This document shows positions 42,542-51,725 of a DNA stretch of 64,000 nucleotides, one piece after another (within the stretch, counting starts at the first letter, position 1; the number at the start of each line of letters is the position of its first letter). The position numbers were made by a program, and so were the translations under genes. The DNA lies in contig DJWJ01000019.1 of NCBI GenBank assembly GCA_002440965.1, forward strand, positions 15,054 to 79,053. Reading direction: 5' to 3'. This DNA comes from Candidatus Omnitrophica bacterium UBA6233 (GTDB lineage: Bacteria > Omnitrophota > Gorgyraeia > Gygaellales > Profunditerraquicolaceae). The notes beneath the pieces are model-generated. The model saw only the letters and a program-made list of their open reading frames with translations. It did no database searches and was not told the DNA's origin.

Positions 42542-44047
42542 CTAACGCGTGATACCAAAACGTTCCAAACTTGCTCGTGAAAAATCCAGTTTCAATACTC
42601 GAGCTACAATGTAAATAAGCGGTAGATAACCAAGCAAATATAGAATGACTTTAGCGCCTGCGATTATTAAAGAATCTGTGAATAAATGGGCGGAAATAAA
42701 ATAACTTACTGCACTTTCAACTGACCACAGTAATATTAACATATAGATAAACGGCGCCCAAAGTCGGGAAAAAAACCGAATCCAATCCTTATATTGCCTT
42801 GTGTAATGGGATAGCGCATACCCAATAACAATACATGAATAAAAAAAATAGGTAAGCAGCGTACCGCCAACTGCTATCCCTTCAATTCCATAACCCATAC
42901 GTATGAATAGGAAATCCAGAATTATATTAAAGACGAGCGCAATACAGCCGAAAAAGGCGTATTGTTTCAATTTACCGGTAGTCACTAAAAAATAATCAGT
43001 CAGACCAAGGATGCCATAAAAGAAAATCCCAACAGCAACAATTCTGGCAGCAACAATGCCAGGAGCATAAGCCGGAAGAAAAGTCTTAACAACAAACGGC
43101 AGGACTAGATATAACGGACCTATTAACAATGGTAACAAGAAACTCAAGACCATGGGTGGTATAAAAACATATGACCGTAGCGCCTCAATACTTCTTCCTG
43201 TATTTCCAAAGTGATAACTGATCCGAGGATATAATACCTGGCTTGCCATTGACGGTATCAGGGATATTACACTAACTAACAAGAGTGCCAACCCCAAGTA
43301 TCCTAATTGTGTCTCTCCCAGAAAAGCGATGACCATGAGACGGTCAATAGATGTCAACATTGTTATTATAAAACCGGAAACTAAAATAGGTATGCCCACG
43401 CGCATTAATGACCATGCAAAAGACAAGTTGAATTTTGGCACTGGTTGCCAAGGATTACGGTATAAAGCGTACATTACAATTGCTGCCTGCGCCAGAATTG
43501 CGGCAATTAACCGTCCTTTTAGCCCACTAAAAATTACAAATAATATTGCTAGTCCTGCGGTAGCTATAGCAAGCAAAACTTGCTGTTGGCTTAATTCCTT
43601 GAAGTGATTATGGGAACGCAACAAGATTCGATGATAAGTGTAAATTTGCTGCAGAATCAAAACAACCGCCATAGCCTGCATTCCAAAAGATATTTCAGAT
43701 GAATGCCCTGGTAAAAAAGAGATTACAAACACAACCATGGATGCAAGAATAGCTCCATAAATTGTAGTATACCTAGCCGCGCCATCAACATCCGCAACTC
43801 TTTGAGAATCACCTTGCCCTAAATAAATAGGCAGATCGCGCCCCATCGCAGAAAGTACACCAAATTCCACATAAGCCCCATATGATAAAACTAATAAAAC
43901 TGCATTCCAAACCCCATAATCATGAGGACCAAGCAAACGGGCGACCCAAAAACCCGAAACCAAACCTATAGCCTGCGACGCAAATGCACTAACACTGTAA
44001 TAAAATGCATCTTTAATTATATGAAATCGATTATGCAGCTGCCTCAT
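42542..44047 (-). CDS. wzx: Wzx-type polysaccharide flippase
   Basis: 501 residues with about 14 hydrophobic helices over the whole length, the polysaccharide transporter (MOP superfamily) layout. SAFASQAIGLVSGFWVARLLGPHDYGVWN at residues 19-47 is the usual N-terminal signature. It moves undecaprenyl-linked repeat units to the periplasmic face for Wzy. ATG at 44047 overlaps the upstream reductase stop by 4 bp. It is the only flippase in the window, implying at least one Wzx/Wzy-dependent glycan. Confidence 0.88.
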   Translation of the reverse strand: MRQLHNRFHIIKDAFYYSVSAFASQAIGLVSGFWVARLLGPHDYGVWNAVLLVLSYGAYVEFGVLSAMGRDLPIYLGQGDSQRVADVDGAARYTTIYGAILASMVVFVISFLPGHSSEISFGMQAMAVVLILQQIYTYHRILLRSHNHFKELSQQQVLLAIATAGLAILFVIFSGLKGRLIAAILAQAAIVMYALYRNPWQPVPKFNLSFAWSLMRVGIPILVSGFIITMLTSIDRLMVIAFLGETQLGYLGLALLLVSVISLIPSMASQVLYPRISYHFGNTGRSIEALRSYVFIPPMVLSFLLPLLIGPLYLVLPFVVKTFLPAYAPGIVAARIVAVGIFFYGILGLTDYFLVTTGKLKQYAFFGCIALVFNIILDFLFIRMGYGIEGIAVGGTLLTYFFYSCIVIGYALSHYTRQYKDWIRFFSRLWAPFIYMLILLWSVESAVSYFISAHLFTDSLIIAGAKVILYLLGYLPLIYIVARVLKLDFSRASLERFGITR

Positions 44048-44988
44048 TTATTTTTTTTCGATAAAGCCCTTATCCTATATTCTTCTATCGTTTTCTTTAT
44101 TCCATCTTCTAATAACATCTTCGGGGCGTAGCCCAAAGCATTAAGTCGTGAAACATCCATACATTTACGCGGCATACCATCAGACTTTGCGGTATCCCAA
44201 TTTATAAAACCTTTATAGCCTGTTTTTTGAGCAATTAGTTTTACTAAATCCCGAATTGAAATATCAATACCCCAACCAATATTGATAAATGCAGATTCGT
44301 TGTAATTATCTATCAGGAAAAGAATGGCTTCGGCGGCGTCATCTACATGCATGAACTCCCGCCTTGCTGAACCCGTCCCCCAGACAGTAACACTATCTAT
44401 CTCTGAGCCTACAGCATCAACAAATTTCTTAACAAGGGCGGCTAGCACATGTGAGCGCGAAGGATCAAAGCTATCATTAGTCCCATACAAATTGCACGGC
44501 ATCACGCTGATACCCCCAAACCCATATTGCTTACGGTAATATTCAACCATTTTAAGGCCCGCAATTTTCGCTAAGGCATAACTTTCATTTGTCGGCTCTA
44601 ATGGTCCAGTGAGTAAATACTCCTCTCTCATAGGTTGAAGGCATTCGCGCGGATAAATACAAGAGCTACCCAGGAAACAAAACTTTTTAACTCCACTCAA
44701 AAATGATTGATGTATTACATTATTCTGAATTGCGAGATTATCAAAAAGAAATTCGGCAGGATGCTCAAGGTTAGCCTGAATACCTCCAACGCGGGCAGCA
44801 GCAAAGATAACTATTTCCGGCTTCTGCATCGCGAAAAAATTCTTAACAGCGAGAGAATCTCTCAAGTCGAGTTCCCGATGATTACTCAAAACAAGATTTT
44901 CAAATCCCTTTTTTTTGAGCAAACGTACTATTGCTGATCCCAACATCCCGCTGTGTCCGGCAACATATATACGATTATTTTTATCCAT
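44044..44988 (-). CDS. GDP-4-keto-6-deoxymannose epimerase/reductase (Fcl or ColC type)
   Basis: 314 residues, extended SDR: VAGHSGMLGSAIVRLL at 9-24, AARVGGIQAN near 64-73, SSCIYP near 107, catalytic YALAK near 136, and MPCNLYGTNDSFDPSRSHV near 161, all matching GDP-L-fucose synthase (WcaG/Fcl). Because the upstream gene encodes a ColD-like 3-dehydratase and the neighbour a GT11 transferase, the enzyme could instead be ColC, a close relative producing GDP-L-colitose. Sequence alone does not separate the two. Confidence 0.85.
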   Translation of the reverse strand: MDKNNRIYVAGHSGMLGSAIVRLLKKKGFENLVLSNHRELDLRDSLAVKNFFAMQKPEIVIFAAARVGGIQANLEHPAEFLFDNLAIQNNVIHQSFLSGVKKFCFLGSSCIYPRECLQPMREEYLLTGPLEPTNESYALAKIAGLKMVEYYRKQYGFGGISVMPCNLYGTNDSFDPSRSHVLAALVKKFVDAVGSEIDSVTVWGTGSARREFMHVDDAAEAILFLIDNYNESAFINIGWGIDISIRDLVKLIAQKTGYKGFINWDTAKSDGMPRKCMDVSRLNALGYAPKMLLEDGIKKTIEEYRIRALSKKNK

Positions 44989-45037
44989 TTGAATTCATCT
45001 ATTAATAAACTATCCTTAAAAACATATGCCTAACATG

Positions 45038-45844
45038 TTATACTTTGCTCCATAATTCCGGAACTAAATCTCTCGGACTACTCCTGGCTTTTTCAGTAAA
45101 CCATTTTTGTGGTGCAAATACCTTCTTGTTCGGATTTTTATTCAGCCATGCTCCCCACCAGCTAAAAGTACTATTAGCAATAATGTTATGCTTACACAAA
45201 CTCATTAAACGCATGTCTTCATAATTTTTATCTGCCCCGTTGTGATCAACAAATGTAACCGGATACGGAAGTTTAAAATTATCACGTACCCAAAGGATAT
45301 CATCGGCAAATATAAAAAAATGCGGTTTCTTAAGATCGCGAACAATGCGTTTAGCGGAATCCAAGTAATAATCAAAACTGCAACTTTCTAATATCTGCTC
45401 CTTATAAGTATTAGGCAGGTAATCTGACCTACGTATATGCACACTTACCGAATCACAACACATAATTTGCCCAACGACTTCTTTATCTCTACCCGATAAT
45501 GGCAACTTTACAGATAGTTCGCACCTAATAATATCAGCAATACTTTTAAAATATTTCTCGCTTTGCCAATAACCGAGCAAGTAAACTTTATCAGGAAGTT
45601 GCAATATTTCGGGATCAAAATGAAAGTGTTTTTCCCGTACATGTTTTACTTCTGCTAATTCATCCGGTGTAGCAAAATTTTCTACAATATTTAAATGGTT
45701 TAAGGAATACGCGTGTATCTTATAAAACTCGAATTCCGATATATCAATTTTTAATTCCGCATGACAAATTTCGGACAGATGCCGCCCAACAGCATATTGA
45801 AAACACTGATTCCCAAGTCCACCGATTAATCTAGTAATAATCAT
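45038..45844 (-). CDS. GT11 alpha-1,2-fucosyl/colitosyltransferase
   Basis: 268 residues. IITRLIGGLGNQCFQYAVGR at 2-21, HIRRSDYLP near 135-143 and NSTFSWWGAWLN near 230-241 are the three GT11 motifs; the usual HIRRGDY has Ser for Gly. It transfers L-fucose, or L-colitose in bacteria such as E. coli O55, from GDP. Its gene is translationally coupled (ATGA) to the ColD-like gene, with the Fcl/ColC gene 49 bp away, so the donor is likely GDP-colitose or GDP-fucose. Confidence 0.88.
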   Translation of the reverse strand: MIITRLIGGLGNQCFQYAVGRHLSEICHAELKIDISEFEFYKIHAYSLNHLNIVENFATPDELAEVKHVREKHFHFDPEILQLPDKVYLLGYWQSEKYFKSIADIIRCELSVKLPLSGRDKEVVGQIMCCDSVSVHIRRSDYLPNTYKEQILESCSFDYYLDSAKRIVRDLKKPHFFIFADDILWVRDNFKLPYPVTFVDHNGADKNYEDMRLMSLCKHNIIANSTFSWWGAWLNKNPNKKVFAPQKWFTEKARSSPRDLVPELWSKV

Positions 45845-47022
45845 GCCTCATGCCTCTTAAGACAATCGGTTAAAGTTTTAATATCTTTCTTATTTAATTC
45901 CGGATAGTTCCCGCAATAAAACCCCCGATCATGGACAAAATCAACATCAGGGAGTTCATATGAATAAAGAATATATTTTTTGTAAAAAGGTTGTCTCTGA
46001 ATGTTGCCGGCAATTATGGGACGGGTCTCAATGCCGGCGTTAGAGAAAAGTTTCATATATCTGCATTTGAGCTGCGGAGTTTTGCATAAAACCGGAAATG
46101 CGAAATTAGAAAGCACCGAAATATGCGACCTATCAAGCGTTTGCAGGTCAGGATTATCTTTTACTATAGACTCCAGCAATAAGTAATTTCTTTGTCTTAT
46201 AGCTATATTCTCCTTTAAGAATTTTAATTGATATCGTCCCAGAAAGCCTGTTATCTCAGTCGGGCGAATATTATAACCCAGATCATAAAAAGTGTATTTC
46301 GCTTCGAATTCGGAATTAATATTGTATTTCTTCCGCCACCTATGTTGTTTAGGCGCACTTAAATTACGGTCCCACCCATTTGCACGGACAATTCTAAGCA
46401 TTTCATCTATCTCTCCGTCGTTTGTGCAAATCATCCCACCCTCGACAGTAGACATATGGTGTGCAACAAAAAATGAAAACGAAGACATTATTCCGAAATT
46501 TCCAGTTTTACCAGAAGGTAATTCTGTTCCTAATGCTTCACAATTATCTTCAATTAGAATAATCTGGGCTTCATTACAAACTTTACGAATAACATCAAGA
46601 TCTCCCGCAAAACCAAGCGCGTTAGTAACAAAAAATGCCCGGAGATCTGTCTGGTTCAGCCGTTTTTTAAGATTGGATGCCATAACGTTCAGAGTCCTTT
46701 GATCGCAATCAATTGGAACTGGTTGCATACCAAGCTGCAGAATAGGCATAACATTTGTAGACCAGGTTAACGCTGAAAAACCAATTTTATCCCCATCTTT
46801 CAATCTGCCAAGGTTTTTAAGCGCTTGAAGCATAGCAAGATTAGCGCTCCCTCCGCTATTCACAAGAGTCGCATTCTTTACACCTTGAAATACGGCAAAT
46901 TCTTTTTCAAAGGCTACAACCTGTTCCCCCATACTTAACTTCTTGGCTTTTAAAATAAACTTTACTAAGGCATCTTTCGTATCAAGTTCATTTAAAAAAG
47001 CACTTTTCATTAAGGGAATCAT
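45841..47022 (-). CDS. ColD-like GDP-4-keto-6-deoxymannose 3-dehydratase
   Basis: 393 residues of the DegT/DnrJ/EryC1 fold. NSGGSANLAMLQAL near 57, IEDNCEALGTE near 158, and FSFFVAHHMSTVEGG near 183-197, where His replaces the PLP lysine. This matches ColD (FSSFYSHHIATMEGG), which removes the C3 hydroxyl in GDP-colitose synthesis. The C-x-C...C iron-sulfur cysteines of RfbH are absent, as expected for ColD. Its partners downstream are a GT11 and a GDP-keto-sugar reductase. An ordinary aminotransferase is ruled out by the missing lysine. Confidence 0.85.
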   Translation of the reverse strand: MIPLMKSAFLNELDTKDALVKFILKAKKLSMGEQVVAFEKEFAVFQGVKNATLVNSGGSANLAMLQALKNLGRLKDGDKIGFSALTWSTNVMPILQLGMQPVPIDCDQRTLNVMASNLKKRLNQTDLRAFFVTNALGFAGDLDVIRKVCNEAQIILIEDNCEALGTELPSGKTGNFGIMSSFSFFVAHHMSTVEGGMICTNDGEIDEMLRIVRANGWDRNLSAPKQHRWRKKYNINSEFEAKYTFYDLGYNIRPTEITGFLGRYQLKFLKENIAIRQRNYLLLESIVKDNPDLQTLDRSHISVLSNFAFPVLCKTPQLKCRYMKLFSNAGIETRPIIAGNIQRQPFYKKYILYSYELPDVDFVHDRGFYCGNYPELNKKDIKTLTDCLKRHEA

Positions 47023-47043
47023 AAAATAAACCTCACAATCTTT

Positions 47044-47952
47044 TTAAACAGTAAATCTAAAATGATTTATTTTCTCTTTTTCCTGGAGTTGATATGCCTC
47101 AAGTCCAACAGTCGTTTCTCCCGGACGCGGAATCATATAAGCAACAACTTTATCTAAAAAACCCATTCTGACATCTGCATGATAAATTCTTTGAGATAAA
47201 TCAATGTCATTAACTCGATTCCAACTCTTCCGCCAGCAATTGATATTATACTTAATAAATTTAAGATACGAGCGATACAACCATGTCTGCGTACCTCCTA
47301 ATCTCGGGCAATCATTTGGCACGAGTCCATTTTTTCTTGTATAATACGGATCCAACGCTTTAACTCCTGTATCCACTCTTTTTACCCCATGACGCTCTTC
47401 TACATACTGTGCGGATACAAATTCATAGTTCCCATGTTGAGCAAATCGCAAAAGAACCTCGATATGATCTGATATCCAAGTATCATCATCATCAATCCTA
47501 GCTATCCATTTACCCTTAATCATGCTCAATCCAGTATTCGCGGCAACCACAGGACCTGCCAGCCAATGGTTTTCAGCGGTTTCGGGATACCGACAGACTC
47601 TTTGGGGTATATTGTAAAACCTGACTCGCGGATCTTTAATTTTAGAAATACGATGTTCAGTATCATCAGTACAATGATCGCCTATAATAATAAGTTCCAG
47701 GTTCTTATAGGTCTGTCCCAAAACAGAAGGAACAGCCCTTTCCATTAAAATTTCCCCTCTGTTATAAGTAGGAATATAGACCGATACCAATGAATTTTCA
47801 TTAGGATTATTATACTGATGCTCATATTTCAAACGGACAACTTTAAGCATCAACGGTTCCGTAACGGCATAACGTACAGAATTAAAACCACTTATCAATT
47901 TATCTTGAAAAGTACGCTTAGTAATTTTACTTTTATAAATTATATCTACCAT
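47044..47952 (-). CDS. family 2 glycosyltransferase
   Basis: 302 residues. After ~55 residues of lead-in, SVYIPTYNRGEILMERAVPS (about 56-75), IIGDHCTDDTE near 92 and the metal motif ARIDDDDTWISDH near 151-163 mark GT2. The C-terminus has a conserved tryptophan/tyrosine acceptor region (RLGGTQTWLYRSYL). Preceded by a 56-bp gap and followed by the ColD-like gene. Donor unknown. Confidence 0.85.
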   Translation of the reverse strand: MVDIIYKSKITKRTFQDKLISGFNSVRYAVTEPLMLKVVRLKYEHQYNNPNENSLVSVYIPTYNRGEILMERAVPSVLGQTYKNLELIIIGDHCTDDTEHRISKIKDPRVRFYNIPQRVCRYPETAENHWLAGPVVAANTGLSMIKGKWIARIDDDDTWISDHIEVLLRFAQHGNYEFVSAQYVEERHGVKRVDTGVKALDPYYTRKNGLVPNDCPRLGGTQTWLYRSYLKFIKYNINCWRKSWNRVNDIDLSQRIYHADVRMGFLDKVVAYMIPRPGETTVGLEAYQLQEKEKINHFRFTV

Positions 47953-48008
47953 AAAAAATCACCTTAGGTATTTCATTTATATTTTTTCCGGAATGCCTCT
48001 TTAAAGAA

Positions 48009-49235
48009 TTAATCATCCACACCGCCGCCCCATATTGTGTGCCTCAATCTCCATTGGCCATTAATTTTTGACCAAAGATGAGGTGAACGGAAATGATCAC
48101 AAAGTTCCATAAATCTCTCTGGTTTAATTTCTAAATAATTCATAATTTCTTTAAAGTATTTGTCCGGAAACTCACCATCGAATTTTTTCACTAGGGCAAC
48201 ACCTTCTTCCCGTGTCAAATGGTTATTCCTTATCTCCTGGGAAGCATCATAAGTAGCCCGTCCGATCCCAAATTTAATAAATGTTGTATAATAATGGAGA
48301 TCATCAATCTTATCATCAATACTATTGTATTTGCTATAAGTCCCCTGAGTCCTAAACGGTCTGGCCTTAAATCCCGTATTTTCAACCGCATAATAATACA
48401 CTTCTTCCGGTGTCCACTTGAGGTAATATCCGAGATAATGCACCTCAATAGCTGCTTTTTCCAGCTCAACCGGGCTGCAAGGTAAAAAAGGCATCAGATC
48501 ATTAAGTGAAACGTTATATTTATCTGTTAACTCCCTGATAGATATTCCTCCTAAGTAAATTTCATCTAAATCTTTAAACATATAATATGATTTGTCGCGC
48601 AATGACTTGGTATTATCGGCAAGAGGATTGCCGTATTCAGCCTCATTTTCTCCGTAAAAAACAAGAGGTATCCCGAATTTCGCAGCAAGCTTGGGCCCTA
48701 AATTCTTTTGGCCCAAAATAAAAGTTTGAAAAGGATGGAACAAGTTTTCTATACTCAGCCTTGTTAAAAGCTTCATAATCTGTCCATTATGATTAAAGCT
48801 TAGATTGTCAAAACCTCCGATATCCAGCCAATTCTTAAAATTCTTGTAACCGTAATCCGTATATAAAATCGGGGACCAGGTCACTGTCAATGGATGCATT
48901 CCATACTTATACTTCAAAATATGCGCCTGATAAGCGCTGTCTTTACCGCCGCTGCCGGGAACTATGCAATCATATTCACCGTCGTTGCGCCGGTATTTTT
49001 CCAGAAGCTTCAATAATTCATCTTCGCGTTTTTTCCAATCAATGCGCGTTTTTTCCTCGGCATGCAAACAGGCATCGCAAACACCCTCTTCATTAATATT
49101 TAAGGTGACCTTTTTACTTTGGATCGTATGCTTAAACTCGATAGCTGAGGCCGGCCTTTGATTAGACATAACGCATCTTTTACAGAAAATCACTTTTTCC
49201 GGTAACCCGTATTTTACTTCAATATTTTCGCTCAT
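48009..49235 (-). CDS. N-acetyl sugar amidotransferase (PseA/WbpG family)
   Basis: 408 residues. FCKRCVMSNQRP near 18-29 plus GVCDACLHAE near 53 form a zinc-binding head; the PP-loop ATP pyrophosphatase motif is PGSGGKDSAYQAH near 93-105. This family converts an acetamido group into an acetamidino group, using ammonia delivered by the HisH/HisF-like pair encoded just upstream. Its ATG overlaps the HisH-like stop (ATGA). PseA/PtmG act on nonulosonates and WbpG on diacetamido-uronates; the legionaminate genes here favour the first. Confidence 0.92.
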   Translation of the reverse strand: MSENIEVKYGLPEKVIFCKRCVMSNQRPASAIEFKHTIQSKKVTLNINEEGVCDACLHAEEKTRIDWKKREDELLKLLEKYRRNDGEYDCIVPGSGGKDSAYQAHILKYKYGMHPLTVTWSPILYTDYGYKNFKNWLDIGGFDNLSFNHNGQIMKLLTRLSIENLFHPFQTFILGQKNLGPKLAAKFGIPLVFYGENEAEYGNPLADNTKSLRDKSYYMFKDLDEIYLGGISIRELTDKYNVSLNDLMPFLPCSPVELEKAAIEVHYLGYYLKWTPEEVYYYAVENTGFKARPFRTQGTYSKYNSIDDKIDDLHYYTTFIKFGIGRATYDASQEIRNNHLTREEGVALVKKFDGEFPDKYFKEIMNYLEIKPERFMELCDHFRSPHLWSKINGQWRLRHTIWGGGVDD

Positions 49236-49921
49236 TTTTTCATCAACTCCGAGTGCGCAGATACAATCTGAGCCCAATTCTTAAAAACTCTCAATCCTTT
49301 TAACCCGCTCTTTTCAGGATGAAACTGTGTAGCACAGATGGAATCTTTTAAAAGAGCAGAGCAGTATTCCGTATCCTCATAGTTTGTTTTCGTAAGAACA
49401 AAACTGGTATCATCTAAAACTGCATAATATGAATGCACAAAATACATATACTCGCCATCAGGTATGTTTTGTAAAATAGGGGCACCCTGAAAGGCGGGAT
49501 GAATTTTATTAAAAAACACCCGGTTCCATCCAACCTGCGGAACCTTGATCTTCCGCCCCGCTTTATCTATACTATTGAATTTGATAACCCTGCCTTTGAT
49601 AACATCCAGGCCTTTGTGCCCGCCGAATTCTTCACTTTCAGTCAAAAGAAGCTGCATCCCCAAACAAATTCCCAAAAAAGGCTTACTTAATCCGATACGA
49701 TCCTTTATTGCTCCGACTAAATCCATTTTTTTTAAATTATTCATTGCATCCCCAAAAGCTCCTACGCCGGGAAGAATAACGCCCCCTGCCTGTAAAATAA
49801 TATCTTTATCCGCAGTAATAACGCTGCGCAAACCTACACTGGCACACGCACGCTGGACATTAAACAAATTACCCATGCCATAATCGATAATCGCTACCTG
49901 ATGTTTATTTAGGTCCGGCAT
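49232..49921 (-). CDS. HisH-like glutamine amidotransferase for sugar amidination
   Basis: 229 residues. VAIIDYGMGNLFNVQRAC at the start, catalytic Cys in GICLGMQLLLTESEE near 84 and the His-Glu pair QFHPEKSG near 205 give an intact triad. It would release ammonia from glutamine for the PseA/WbpG-type enzyme. No other histidine genes are present, so it is not a histidine operon. ATG 49921 has AGGA upstream and overlaps the HisF-like gene by 17 bp. Confidence 0.9.
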   Translation of the reverse strand: MPDLNKHQVAIIDYGMGNLFNVQRACASVGLRSVITADKDIILQAGGVILPGVGAFGDAMNNLKKMDLVGAIKDRIGLSKPFLGICLGMQLLLTESEEFGGHKGLDVIKGRVIKFNSIDKAGRKIKVPQVGWNRVFFNKIHPAFQGAPILQNIPDGEYMYFVHSYYAVLDDTSFVLTKTNYEDTEYCSALLKDSICATQFHPEKSGLKGLRVFKNWAQIVSAHSELMKK

Positions 49922-50789
49922 AGGTATCCTGTTCATTATACAGACGGCACTGAACCCCTTCATCAATTAAATATTTTTTTATCAAAGGAAGCGGCTCGGA
50001 TTTAAAATTTGTAAAAACCCGGCCGCTCTTTAAAAATTCAACATTGCCTTCGCTAAATAGTCCTGAATCAAATTCTGCTTCTTTAATAACATGATAATGC
50101 AGCATAGAGGCAATGGCCACGGCATCCGCTCCGCCCTGAATAATGGCATCTTTAACATCTTCCAGCTTCCCGGGACCACCGGAAGCAATCACGGGAATAG
50201 CAACAGAATCCGATACGGTTTTTATCAGCTCCAGGTCATAGCCTGACCCGGTTCCATCGCGGTCAACAGAGGTTAATAATATCTCGCCGGCGCCCAGCTC
50301 TTCTGCCCGCTTTGCCCAGGCAAGAACCTCCACTCCCGTATATTCTCTGCCGTTATCAATATATGCCAGGTACTTTCCATCTGCTTGCCTGATCACCTCA
50401 ATAGTAATGACAATCGTAGAAGATCCGAAGATCCGTGAAGCCTCATAAATAAAATTGGGATTCTTAATCGCGGCAGTATTCAAAGAAACTTTATCCGCTC
50501 CGGCCCTTAAAACACTCCGGATGTCCTCGATAGTCCTGAGCCCTCCCCCAACCGTCAAAGGAATAAAAATTTCTTGCGCTGTTTTATTAATTATATTATG
50601 CAGGCTATTGCGGTTATACAAGCTGGCAACCACATCGATGTAAATAAGCTCATCAGCGCCATGCTCATAATAAAACCGGGCAAAATCTTCCGGTTTACCC
50701 AAAACACGCAAGCCCTCTAAATGAATACCTTTAACAAGATTCGGACCTTTGATATCAAGCCTAGGGATAATGCGAATGTTCTTAGCCAT
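49905..50789 (-). CDS. HisF-like TIM-barrel partner of the amidotransferase
   Basis: 294 residues: [20 protein letters not shown] at 6-25 with the catalytic-position Asp, [14 protein letters not shown] near 78, [15 protein letters not shown] near 176, and [12 protein letters not shown] near 201. It forms the ammonia tunnel with HisH. Longer than biosynthetic HisF (~255) because of C-terminal residues. ATG 50789 is chosen over an upstream TTG. It belongs with the two following genes as an ammonia-channelling trio. Confidence 0.9.
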   Translation of the reverse strand: MAKNIRIIPRLDIKGPNLVKGIHLEGLRVLGKPEDFARFYYEHGADELIYIDVVASLYNRNSLHNIINKTAQEIFIPLTVGGGLRTIEDIRSVLRAGADKVSLNTAAIKNPNFIYEASRIFGSSTIVITIEVIRQADGKYLAYIDNGREYTGVEVLAWAKRAEELGAGEILLTSVDRDGTGSGYDLELIKTVSDSVAIPVIASGGPGKLEDVKDAIIQGGADAVAIASMLHYHVIKEAEFDSGLFSEGNVEFLKSGRVFTNFKSEPLPLIKKYLIDEGVQCRLYNEQDTYAGPK

Positions 50790-50809
50790 TTTCAAATTAA
50801 ATATTTTAA

Positions 50810-51667
50810 TTATTTAACTTTAAAAATTGAATTAACGGAATTTAATCTTATAATATGCGAATAAAAACTTGTTTTATTCTTAGCATCTGCGGTAATCGCT
50901 GTAGGCTCTTTAATAATAAAATAGGCTTCGTAGCTATTATTATAAGCTACAAATGCGATGTTAAACCGTTCAATCATAGCTTTATTCTCCGATGAGGAAA
51001 AATCAGGTAAAAGTATAGGCCCGGTATCTACCTGATATAGTTCATTTTCTTTACTCACATTCAATGTTTTTATAGGAAATTCCAAAATAGCGCGGTATCG
51101 CCCCGATTGATCGCTAATTTCTATGCGGCCATTAATAATAACGCTGCCCTCCGTAATCATCGCAATTTTTATTTTATCTGATAATTGCTCGATTCTAGCC
51201 ATTTTTATGTAGAAATCAATATCTCCAAACGCTTCTTTCCAAAAACCAGGCTGAACATTATCAAACAGCGTATTAGCAAAGTTGCGTATGATCAGAAATT
51301 CCTTATCTGCAATAATCATGGAAAAATCGTAAGGCGGATCAAGGAATAGCCTGCCCTTAGAATAAGTGTCCTCCCCTTTACAGCTGGCTAATAAATAGTA
51401 ATTTTTCGTTTGACCTGTAAGCGTATCATGGATTTCACACCGAGCCTCAACTTTAATCCTGGTATTAGACTTACTGCTTCTTCCGCATAAAGTGATAAAT
51501 GATTTGCTAAAATCACAACCTCTAGTTTCTTGTTTTTTAGCTACTTGCGCACCTATCCTCCGTAACTGCGCGTCCTTTGAAATAATTCTATATCCAAAAA
51601 CTAAGATAATAACAACAAAAAGCAGTCCTACGGTCTTAAAAACAATCTGAAAATATTTAATTACCAT
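50810..51667 (-). CDS. membrane-anchored protein of unknown function
   Basis: 285 residues from ATG 51667 (AAAGGGGAAG upstream). One N-terminal transmembrane helix (FKTVGLLFVVIILVFGY, residues ~9-25) is followed by a ~255-residue extracytoplasmic domain rich in beta-strand-like alternation. It contains three cysteines in C-D-F...LCG...C-E-I-H and one in SCKGED. Charged but without catalytic motifs known to me. It sits between CMP-nonulosonate synthetase and the HisF-like gene in the same orientation with a 58-bp gap on one side. Could be a periplasmic assembly or modification factor; no family recognised. Confidence 0.6.
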   Translation of the reverse strand: MVIKYFQIVFKTVGLLFVVIILVFGYRIISKDAQLRRIGAQVAKKQETRGCDFSKSFITLCGRSSKSNTRIKVEARCEIHDTLTGQTKNYYLLASCKGEDTYSKGRLFLDPPYDFSMIIADKEFLIIRNFANTLFDNVQPGFWKEAFGDIDFYIKMARIEQLSDKIKIAMITEGSVIINGRIEISDQSGRYRAILEFPIKTLNVSKENELYQVDTGPILLPDFSSSENKAMIERFNIAFVAYNNSYEAYFIIKEPTAITADAKNKTSFYSHIIRLNSVNSIFKVK

Positions 51668-51725
51668 TTCTTCCCCTTTCAATATTTTAAAGATAATAGA
51701 ACAAAATTTAATCCCCCTATACGCA

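Noticed and set aside
49232..50789. HisH and HisF as histidine biosynthesis genes
   Set aside because: No other his gene is near and the next gene is a PseA/WbpG amidotransferase, so they serve sugar amidination.
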